Assembly: GCF_009696005.1 (NCBI RefSeq) | Contig: NZ_VUMV01000004.1 | Coordinates: forward strand, 186,001 to 250,000 | Direction: 5' to 3' | Length of the DNA: 64,000 nt | DNA from: Bilifractor porci | GTDB taxonomy: Bacteria > Bacillota > Clostridia > Lachnospirales > Lachnospiraceae | Shown: one piece after another, positions 25,999-32,449 of the stretch | Numbering within the stretch: the stretch's first letter is position 1 | Layout: each line of letters starts with the position of its first letter | Program-made: the position numbers and the translations under genes | The notes under the pieces: model-generated | What the model was told of the DNA's origin: nothing | Seen by the model: the letters and a program-made list of their open reading frames with translations, nothing else | The model's database searches: none

Positions 25999-27033
25999 AT
26001 GGAAAAGGGAAAAGATAAAATGGAAAACCCGGGCGGAATGAAAGTTCTTCCTTTCCATAAGACACAGGAAGATGCCGTTCAGGCCTATCAGGAATTTTAC
26101 CGCGGCCGTCCTCTTCTTCCGGGGATTTTCCTGAAAGAATCCCACATTCAGGAAATGCAGGGAGGCTATGTCCCCTATTTTCTGATCAGCGGTACGGCTG
26201 ACGTTGATGCCGTCTATGAGGCGCAGGACACCTCTCCCGCAGAGGGTCCCGGAAAAATCCGCAAAATCGTGTCCGAATACCAGGCTGTCCGCAAAGCCAC
26301 TGTCGATTACTACCACCTCCCGGTCAACGCGTCCGGGCAGATACCGGAATCCTTTATGAAAAATCTGGAGCCGTTCCGCCTGAAGGAGCTGATTCCGGCG
26401 GAGGATTCTCCGGAAAAAGAGCATATACAGGATTTTCTGACTATCGACATTCAAAAGGATCCGGAAGCCGAACAGAAGCGGGTTTCCGAGATCATGTCCG
26501 GAATCCTGAAGGGCTCCGTCCATCACAGCTATGTGAAGGAAGAGCGGATCAGCGCTGACTATCAGAATGAGAAAGAGCAGTGTGTTCTTTTCCCTGTCTA
26601 CCTCCTGACCACAAAATACGGGAACCGGTATTTTCATTTCGGCATGAACGGACAGACTGGAAAAGTATACGGAGATCTGCCTATAAGCTACCCGCATCTG
26701 ACAGCGCTGTTCATGGGACTTTTTGTCGGGGGCGCAGCCGCCGTCTGGGGCATCCTCCGTCTCCTGTTCTTTTTCGCACAGATGCCGGTTTCCGCATTTG
26801 TCAACAATACCTTTCTCCTGATCGGCTTATTTGCCGGCCTCATAGCCGCCAATCATGTCGTATCCGACCGGTACGAAAAAATGAAAAAACCGGCGCCTCC
26901 GCCGGAAAAGAAATATGAGAGCTGTGAGATCCGGAACCGGGAATTTTCTGATATCCTGATCCGGAAACAGTACACAGACAGGAAAAACGTTGTCATCCGG
27001 GAAGAAACCGGAACGCAGACAAACCAAGACTGA
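25999..27033 (+). CDS. Membrane protein related to zinc-ribbon family, without the zinc ribbon
   Basis: 344 residues of unknown function. The core segments RGRPLLPGIFLKESHIQEMQG and FPVYLLTTKYGNRYFHFGMNGQTGKVYGDLPI are characteristic of a family common in Firmicutes whose members normally begin with two cysteine-rich zinc ribbons. No CxxC pairs are present here, and AAGGAG 11 nt before the ATG supports this start, so the short form looks genuine rather than mis-called. Two hydrophobic segments near residues 232-285 place it in the membrane, followed by a charged cytoplasmic tail. The NAT gene follows at 25 nt, so both may share a transcript. The function is not known; I do not assign one. Confidence 0.78.
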   Translation: MEKGKDKMENPGGMKVLPFHKTQEDAVQAYQEFYRGRPLLPGIFLKESHIQEMQGGYVPYFLISGTADVDAVYEAQDTSPAEGPGKIRKIVSEYQAVRKATVDYYHLPVNASGQIPESFMKNLEPFRLKELIPAEDSPEKEHIQDFLTIDIQKDPEAEQKRVSEIMSGILKGSVHHSYVKEERISADYQNEKEQCVLFPVYLLTTKYGNRYFHFGMNGQTGKVYGDLPISYPHLTALFMGLFVGGAAAVWGILRLLFFFAQMPVSAFVNNTFLLIGLFAGLIAANHVVSDRYEKMKKPAPPPEKKYESCEIRNREFSDILIRKQYTDRKNVVIREETGTQTNQD

Positions 27034-27058
27034 AAACACCACGACCGGAGATATAAAA

Positions 27059-27865
27059 ATGTACGAAGATTATAACACACCCGTCCCGGATATACAGGCA
27101 GTTCTCTCCCGCATTCAGTTTGATGAGACAGCCTTTCCTCCGGATCTGGCACATCTGGAAAAACTGATTTACGCCTTCCAGACCCATATTCCTTTTGAGG
27201 ATCTGGACAGCTCCTGGCTGAAGCAGCCGCTTCGCCTGGACATCCCCACCCTGTATGAAAAGCTGATTGTCCGGAAGCGGGGCGGCTTCTGTTTTGAGCT
27301 GAACGGCTTTTTGGAACGTTTCCTGAAGGATCTCGGATATGATTGTTATTCCGTATTCTGCCGGATTATTCGCGGCAGGGATTTTGTTCCTCCCTGCACG
27401 CACCGCGGCGTCATTGTCATCCTGAACGGAAATTCCTATTACTGTGATGTGGGTTTCGGAGGTCCCCAGCCTGCGGGTCCGGTTCCTGTCGGCGGCGGAG
27501 CCGCTGCCCGGTACGCCGGGGAACTTTTTCGGACAGATCCGGCAGATGCGGACTGGTGGACGCTGTCCCGCGCGGACAAAAACGGACGTTGGGAAAAAAT
27601 TCTGCAGTTCACCCTTCATCCGCAGAATCCGGCGGAATTTATCCCTGTCTGCTTCTACTGTTCCACACATCCGGACTCTCTTTTTGTCCGGACAAGGCTG
27701 GTCAGCCTCCGCACAGAAAACGGATCTAAAAATATCACCGACGGCACCTTTACCGAGCACTGCGGCGGAGAGGTGCGTTCGGCAGTTCTTCCATCCGTTC
27801 GGGAATTCCGCAGAATCCTGCAGGAAGAATTCGGTATTGCCGCGGGCGGAGGGCAGGACGCCTGA
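27059..27865 (+). CDS. nat: Arylamine N-acetyltransferase
   Basis: 268 residues. NAT enzymes transfer acetyl from acetyl-CoA to arylamines, hydrazines or related amines. The catalytic triad is complete: C78 in RGGFCFELN, H115 in CTHRGVIV and D130 in YYCDVGFGG, at normal spacing. N-terminal PFEDLD and the KLIVRKRGG motif are typical. An upstream frame extension exists, but ATG 27059 has CGGAG at 8 nt and gives a standard N-terminus. It follows the unknown membrane protein and converges on two URO-D-like genes. Its presence fits a locus dealing with aromatic compounds. A terminator overlaps its last codons. Confidence 0.93.
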   Translation: MYEDYNTPVPDIQAVLSRIQFDETAFPPDLAHLEKLIYAFQTHIPFEDLDSSWLKQPLRLDIPTLYEKLIVRKRGGFCFELNGFLERFLKDLGYDCYSVFCRIIRGRDFVPPCTHRGVIVILNGNSYYCDVGFGGPQPAGPVPVGGGAAARYAGELFRTDPADADWWTLSRADKNGRWEKILQFTLHPQNPAEFIPVCFYCSTHPDSLFVRTRLVSLRTENGSKNITDGTFTEHCGGEVRSAVLPSVREFRRILQEEFGIAAGGGQDA

Positions 27866-27884
27866 ACACCCGCGGCAGTTTTTC
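27839..27884 (+). terminator. Terminator overlapping the end of the NAT gene
   Basis: GCCGCGGG (27839-27846) pairs perfectly with CCCGCGGC (27869-27876), followed by AGTTTTTCC. The left arm lies in the last codons of the gene. In the other direction there is no U-tract. Confidence 0.7.
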
Positions 27885-27890
27885 CTTCAG

Positions 27891-28901
27891 TCAGACGACT
27901 GACACCCCGTACTTCTCGATATTGTACCTGCGTATTTCGTCAATGACGATCTTCTCCACTTCCGGATAGATGGTTCCCGGCCCACCGTAGGTAATGCCCG
28001 GCCAGAATCCGGGCAGATCCCCGTACTCCACACAGGCGCGCCTGGTTTCCTTCCGGATTTCTTCTTCCGTCGCGTCCGCGCGGTCAATGACGGAATCCAC
28101 GCCTCCCATCAGGAGCATTCTGTCTCCAACCTCTTCGCAGATCTTCGGGATGTTGTTGGTATTCAGGACTCCCTGCCAGATATCCACCCCGATCTCCGCC
28201 ATATCGTGTACCAGAGGCTCCATGTAGGAATCTCCGTGGTGCATGACGATCACATTCTGGGAGTGCAGATAGCTGTACAGCTTCCTGTAAGGCTCCCGGA
28301 ACAATTCTCGCCAGGTATCCACCGAGAAAAACAGGCTGGTTCTGGATCCCCAGTCATCGTGCGACACAATGCAGTCCGGATGCAGATGCTCGACAATCAG
28401 CTTCATATAGGTCAGACGGTAATCGCAGATGACATCAATCAACTCCTTCATTGCTTCCGGTTCCAGCAGCATATTCATCAGCGTATCCTCAAAGGTCATC
28501 AGCATATGCAGCTGCTCGAAAATACCGGTTCCCATCACCACCATCGTCAGGTATTTTTCGTGGTCGATCGCCTTCTCGTTTTCTATGGCCGTCTCCCATC
28601 CCTCCGAACACTTGCCGGCCAGATCGGGAACCTTCACGTATTTTCTCCACTCGGTGATATCTTTGATTACCTGGTTCTCCGGAGTTACCAGAGGTACTGC
28701 CGCCGGGGCATCCTCCGGGAAGAGAATTTTGGTTCCCCACTGGTCGTAGGATTCCGTGCCCCGGATCCGGTTTCCCCTGACAAGGCGGAAAACCGGATCC
28801 CCGGCAATCCCACGAAACATCGTGAAGCTGTTGTTCAGACAGACTGGTTTTCCCTGTTTGAATTTCAGGGATTCCAGCAAATTTTCTTTTGGTGTCAGCA
28901 T
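27891..28901 (-). CDS. URO-D superfamily protein, copy 3
   Basis: 336 residues; ATG 28901 has AGGAGG 7 nt upstream. It is closely related to copy 4 next to it: both begin MLT..ENLLE, share HDDWGS, and carry VDIWQG or IDIWQG followed by a GGVDS/GGIDS motif. Where copy 2 has HSCGN, this protein reads MHHGDSY (about 28229-28243), so the HxC zinc ligand pair is not kept; the two His plus Asp could still bind a metal. HemE motifs are missing. It follows copy 4 by 94 nt on the same strand, so they are probably an operon produced by tandem duplication. Reaction and substrate are not known. Confidence 0.82.
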   Translation of the reverse strand: MLTPKENLLESLKFKQGKPVCLNNSFTMFRGIAGDPVFRLVRGNRIRGTESYDQWGTKILFPEDAPAAVPLVTPENQVIKDITEWRKYVKVPDLAGKCSEGWETAIENEKAIDHEKYLTMVVMGTGIFEQLHMLMTFEDTLMNMLLEPEAMKELIDVICDYRLTYMKLIVEHLHPDCIVSHDDWGSRTSLFFSVDTWRELFREPYRKLYSYLHSQNVIVMHHGDSYMEPLVHDMAEIGVDIWQGVLNTNNIPKICEEVGDRMLLMGGVDSVIDRADATEEEIRKETRRACVEYGDLPGFWPGITYGGPGTIYPEVEKIVIDEIRRYNIEKYGVSVV

Positions 28902-28995
28902 GGCAGTTCCTCCTTTTCCGGTTCAGGCGGCATTTTCCGCCCTGCCGCCCGACCTCTCTGTGTGATAGATGCAGAATCCGAATAAGAAATGCAGC

Positions 28996-29985
28996 TTAAA
29001 ATAGCTCTTTGCTCATTTTATCAATTTCCTCGGTCAGAGCCTGATAGACACCCTCAAAGGTACTCATCGGCCCGCCCTGGGAAGCGCTTGGGATATAGTA
29101 CAGTTTTCCGTACTCCGTGCATGCCCTGCGGACCTGGTCGGCAACCTCCTGCCTGGTCCAGTCCGGATGATCCACGGCAGCGGAATCAATACCACCCATA
29201 AAGGATATCCTTCCTCCATAGGTGTCAATGCATTTCCTGACATCATTGCCGGTCATAATTCCCTGCCAGATGTCAATTCCCATATCAATCATATCCGGTA
29301 TCAGTGTGGCGGCATAGGAGTCGGAATGATGAACAATCAGCTGAACGCCACGCTCCCTGTAGTAGCCGTAAATCTCCTTGTAGGCCGGTACGAAAAACTC
29401 CTCGAACATCGCCGGAGACATAAAGGTTGATCTCTGGCTTCCCCAGTCATCATGGTGAAAAACGGCATCTATATGCAGATGGTCACAGGTTTCCCTTGCG
29501 GATTCCAGCTCCCACTCTGTCAGATACTTGATCAGGTCGTGCATCTCTTCCGGCTCTTCGTAAAAATTCATCATGGTATCTTCCATGCCCATGAAGTAAT
29601 GCAGGGACTCAAACAGTCCGGGTGCCTGAAAATTAGCGACAAAACGATCCCTGCGGTCTACCGCCTCTGCCGCCGCGATGGCAGGCTCCCATGCCGCCTC
29701 CGGCATTTTGGGAGACGGGGCATGAACGATATCCCTCCATTGTGTGATGTCCTTCAGCAGACGGTGCGCGTCATCGTGAACCGGGAACGGACCCGGTGTG
29801 CCGACCGGCCAGGATCTGGTAACTCCCCAGTCATTCGTGACATTCAGCTCCCCGTATTTCGGTGCCTTGTAAGTGGCGCGGATCGGATCGTTCATAATAA
29901 TGGCAAGAAATTCAAACTGATTGACAAAACGGTCCGGATGGCCTCCGTGTATTGTCTCCAGCAGGTTTTCTCTTTTTGTAAGCAT
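28996..29985 (-). CDS. URO-D superfamily protein, copy 4
   Basis: 329 residues; ATG 29985 has AGGAGG 8 nt upstream. Motifs match copy 3: MLTKRENLLE, HHDDWGSQRSTFMSP, VHHSDSY (about 29328-29342) at the position of the HSCG motif of copy 2, and MGIDIWQGIM followed by SFMGGIDSA. The Cys of the zinc-type motif is replaced, as in copy 3. First gene of a probable two-gene unit from a promoter at 30045-30073. The barrel fold and family are clear; a methyltransferase role is inference, and the altered motif makes another reaction possible. Confidence 0.82.
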   Translation of the reverse strand: MLTKRENLLETIHGGHPDRFVNQFEFLAIIMNDPIRATYKAPKYGELNVTNDWGVTRSWPVGTPGPFPVHDDAHRLLKDITQWRDIVHAPSPKMPEAAWEPAIAAAEAVDRRDRFVANFQAPGLFESLHYFMGMEDTMMNFYEEPEEMHDLIKYLTEWELESARETCDHLHIDAVFHHDDWGSQRSTFMSPAMFEEFFVPAYKEIYGYYRERGVQLIVHHSDSYAATLIPDMIDMGIDIWQGIMTGNDVRKCIDTYGGRISFMGGIDSAAVDHPDWTRQEVADQVRRACTEYGKLYYIPSASQGGPMSTFEGVYQALTEEIDKMSKELF

Positions 29986-30044
29986 TCCGCTTTCCTCCTT
30001 ATCCGGGCATACGCCCTGCTATTCTGTGTATTTTACCTGTAAAA

Positions 30045-30073
30045 AACATAGCATCCCGGAAAAATCTATTCAA
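30045..30073 (-). promoter_or_regulatory. Promoter of URO-D copies 4 and 3
   Basis: TTGAAT and TATGTT on the minus strand are 17 nt apart, about 60 nt upstream of the copy 4 ATG. Each box matches four of six consensus bases. Confidence 0.5.
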
Positions 30074-30303
30074 TTCGCACAACGTTTGAAAACAATCCGC
30101 GGCAATCCGCAGTATTGCGGATATGCTGCCATGCGGGAATCTTCTACCCGATACGGTGCAGAAAGCGCAGCCGTCCTATCGTTTCCGTTACAGCAAAGAA
30201 ACCGGAGGGCGGCGCAGAGGCGGCACCCGGCCTGCAGAGGAAGTGCCTGTGGAAGAATCTCCGCGCCATATGCTACAATAATCCCGTACCGCAGACTTTT
30301 TAA

Positions 30304-30327
30304 CGGGGCGGGTCATTCTCCGCCCCG
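30304..30327 (+). other. Stem-loop directly 5' of the YdcF-like gene RBS
   Basis: CGGGGCGG and CCGCCCCG pair over 8 bp around an 8-nt loop, ending one base before the AAGGAG. Downstream there is no U-tract, so it is not a terminator in this direction. It could affect translation initiation or mRNA stability. Confidence 0.55.
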
Positions 30328-30338
30328 AAGGAGAATGA

Positions 30339-31085
30339 ATGAATATTCTGACTGTCATCTGGCTGCTTTCGGCCATCCTTTCCCTCCTGTACGGGCTTCT
30401 TATTTTCAGCGCAGGAAGCGGATCTTCCTTCTATTTGGTATGGTTTCTGATTTCCGGCTTTTTTGTTCTCTGTTCCTTTCTCTCTTCCCAACACAGATGG
30501 AGCCACACACCGGGCGTCTTCCGCCTGTGTTTCCTGCTGGCTGTGGGAGCCGGCGCCGCAGTCCTGGCTCTTTGCAGCATTCTGATTCTGACGGCCTTTC
30601 CGAACCGGGGTGAGGAGGGACTGGACTGTGTGATCGTCCTGGGATGCCAGGTGCGCCCCGACGGGGAGCCGTCCCGGTCGCTCCGCAGCCGCCTGGACAC
30701 AGCAGCCGCCTATCTGAAGAAAAATCCCGACACGGCTGTGATCGTCTCCGGCGGACAGGGCAGCAACGAGCCCTGTGCCGAAGCGGAAACTATGGCAGCC
30801 TATCTGGAGTCCTGCGGCATTGACGGCGGACGCATCCGGCAGGAATCTCTCTCCTCCACGACGGAGGAAAATCTCCGGAACAGCTTCCGCCTCTGCCGTC
30901 CGTCTGCTGACCGCATCGGGATTGTCACCAGCAATTTTCATCTGTACCGTTCCCTCCTCCTCGCAAAGAGGCTGGGCGGAAGCCATATCTGCGGCATCGC
31001 CGCCCCCTCTCTGCCCCTGTACCTTCCCAATAACATGCTGCGGGAGATTCTGGCACTGATTCATTCCTTCTTGACACGTGTCTAA
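30339..31085 (+). CDS. YdcF/ElyC-like membrane protein (DUF218)
   Basis: 248 residues. Three hydrophobic segments occupy residues 1-85. The remainder is the DUF218 domain, recognised by CVIVLGCQVRPDGEPSRSLRSR, VIVSGGQGSNE, RQESLSSTTEENL and IVTSNFHLYRS. The family is linked in enterobacteria (ElyC/SanA/YdcF) to envelope homeostasis, but the biochemical activity is not settled. AAGGAG lies 5 nt before the ATG. It is separated from the URO-D genes by a divergent promoter region. The next gene, SPFH, has its own strong promoter overlapping this gene's 3' end. Confidence 0.88.
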   Translation: MNILTVIWLLSAILSLLYGLLIFSAGSGSSFYLVWFLISGFFVLCSFLSSQHRWSHTPGVFRLCFLLAVGAGAAVLALCSILILTAFPNRGEEGLDCVIVLGCQVRPDGEPSRSLRSRLDTAAAYLKKNPDTAVIVSGGQGSNEPCAEAETMAAYLESCGIDGGRIRQESLSSTTEENLRNSFRLCRPSADRIGIVTSNFHLYRSLLLAKRLGGSHICGIAAPSLPLYLPNNMLREILALIHSFLTRV

Positions 31086-31098
31086 AATATGATATTAT
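31071..31098 (+). promoter_or_regulatory. Promoter of the SPFH-RHH operon
   Basis: Perfect TTGACA, 16 nt, then TATTAT (five of six). It begins inside the last codons of the YdcF-like gene and lies about 56 nt before the SPFH ATG. Confidence 0.8.
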
Positions 31099-31153
31099 TT
31101 TGATATCAGATTCATTTCTTTTTACTCGCACTTCTGTGCAGAAAGGTGATGTT

Positions 31154-32176
31154 ATGGAAGAAAAAGTGATTGCCGGGAAGAAAAACGGAATGGCCGTCAT
31201 GCTTCTGCTGATTGTTTTATACGCCGCGGCTGTCCTGCTGATGGTAATGGGAATCTCCATGGGAACGGAAGAGGATCCCTGGCTTCCCGTCTTTCTGCCG
31301 GGGCTGATCTGGCTGTTTATCGGCTGGTTTCCGTTTCTCGGACTGAAGGTTCTGAAGCCTCAGGAGGCTCTGGTTCTTACCTTATTCGGACAGTACATCG
31401 GGACTCTGAAGGGAGCGGGCTTCTACTATGTAAATCCCTGCTGCGTCTCGGTCAATCCGGCGAATAAAACACGGCTTGGCCAGAGCGGGGACGTGGATGA
31501 TGGAGCGGCAGGGCGGAAGATTCTGATTGCCTCTTCCTCCAACAATACGGCAGAGACGGCAACCAAAAAGATTTCCCTGAAGGTCATGACCTTAAGCAAC
31601 GCCAAGCAGAAGGTCAATGATGTTCTCGGGAATCCTGTGGAGATCGGCGTAGCCGTCATCTGGCGGGTGACCGATACGGCAAAGGCCGTATTCAATGTGG
31701 ACAATTACAAGGAGTACCTCTCCCTGCAGGCGGATACGGCGGTCCGGGATATTGTTAAAATCTACCCCTACGATGTGGCGCCGAATATAGATACAACAGG
31801 AGACGGAAAGGCAGATGACGGCAGTCTCCGCGGTTCCACAACAGTTGTGGCGGAACGGATCAGGCAGATGATCCAGTCCAAGGTGGAAAACTCCGGTCTG
31901 GAAATTCTGGAGGCGAGGATTACCTATCTGGCCTACGCGCCGGAAATCGCCGCTGTCATGCTGCAGCGCCAGCAGGCTTCCGCTGTGGTAGAGGCCAGGA
32001 AGATGATTGTAGAGGGTGCTGTCGGCATGGTGGAAATGGCCCTGGAAAGGCTGAATAAAAACGGTGTTGTCGATCTGGACGAAGAGAGAAAGGCTACCAT
32101 GGTCTCCAACCTGATGGTTGTCCTGTGCGGAAACCATGACCCGCAGCCGGTCATCAATTCCGGAAGTCTCTACTGA
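31154..32176 (+). CDS. SPFH/Band 7 domain membrane protein
   Basis: 340 residues. Two hydrophobic segments lie near 15-65, then LKPQEALVLTLFGQYIGTLKGAGFYYVNP opens the SPFH domain, which continues through VIWRVTDTAKAVFNVDNYKEYLSLQADTAVRDIV and IQSKVENSGLEILEARITYL. A helical C-terminus (EIAAVMLQRQQASAVVEARKMIVEGAVGMVEMAL) follows. SPFH proteins organise membrane microdomains and scaffold proteases or transporters. ATG 31154 has AAAGG 9 nt upstream. The stop overlaps the start of the RHH gene (TGATG). Such SPFH-RHH pairs recur in Firmicutes, but their joint function is not known to me. Confidence 0.9.
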   Translation: MEEKVIAGKKNGMAVMLLLIVLYAAAVLLMVMGISMGTEEDPWLPVFLPGLIWLFIGWFPFLGLKVLKPQEALVLTLFGQYIGTLKGAGFYYVNPCCVSVNPANKTRLGQSGDVDDGAAGRKILIASSSNNTAETATKKISLKVMTLSNAKQKVNDVLGNPVEIGVAVIWRVTDTAKAVFNVDNYKEYLSLQADTAVRDIVKIYPYDVAPNIDTTGDGKADDGSLRGSTTVVAERIRQMIQSKVENSGLEILEARITYLAYAPEIAAVMLQRQQASAVVEARKMIVEGAVGMVEMALERLNKNGVVDLDEERKATMVSNLMVVLCGNHDPQPVINSGSLY

Positions 32177-32370
32177 TGGCCAAAAAGCAGATCCCTCTGC
32201 GGCTCAGCGAAAAGCTGTACAATGAAATCGCAGCCTGGGCAGAGGATGATTTCCGTTCTGTAAACGGACAGATCGAATACCTTCTTACTGAATGCGTCCG
32301 ACAGCGCAAAAAAAACGGCGGTTATGTTTCAGACCACCTGGACGAACCGCCTGATCTTGACATTTCCTGA
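32176..32370 (+). CDS. Small ribbon-helix-helix (Arc-like) protein
   Basis: 64 residues: AKKQIPLRLSEKLYNEIAAWA forms the beta-strand and first helix, and NGQIEYLLTECVRQRKK the second helix, as in Arc/MetJ-type DNA-binding proteins. An acidic tail DEPPDLDIS follows. It begins inside the stop codon of the SPFH gene, so translation is coupled. It may be a DNA-binding autoregulator of the pair; alternatively the RHH fold may mediate protein contact. A terminator follows 47 nt later. Confidence 0.82.
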   Translation: MAKKQIPLRLSEKLYNEIAAWAEDDFRSVNGQIEYLLTECVRQRKKNGGYVSDHLDEPPDLDIS

Positions 32371-32417
32371 CCGTTTGTTTGCAATCCCTGTTCTTTTCTA
32401 ACTGCAACAGCCTAATC

Positions 32418-32449
32418 ATGCTCCGTGAAGAACGGAGCATTTATTTATG
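32418..32449 (+). terminator. Terminator after the SPFH-RHH operon
   Basis: ATGCTCCGT and ACGGAGCAT form a perfect 9-bp stem with loop GAAGA, followed by TTATTTATG. It lies in the 74-bp convergent gap with the AAA+ gene. Confidence 0.8.

Larger units (their letters stand above)
29986..30338. other. Divergent intergenic region of 353 bp
   Basis: It holds the URO-D copy 4 promoter on the minus strand (30045-30073) and, for the plus-strand YdcF-like gene, an extended -10 TGC-TACAAT at 30271-30279 with no good -35, then a leader hairpin. Between about 30080 and 30260 I see no gene, RNA family or convincing signal. Confidence 0.6.

Noticed and set aside
17776-29985. The four URO-D-like genes as haem-pathway uroporphyrinogen decarboxylase (hemE)
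   Set aside because: None has the N-terminal HemE substrate-binding motif, the copies are mutually divergent, and they sit with regulators and transporters rather than haem genes; hemZ is far away in another operon.
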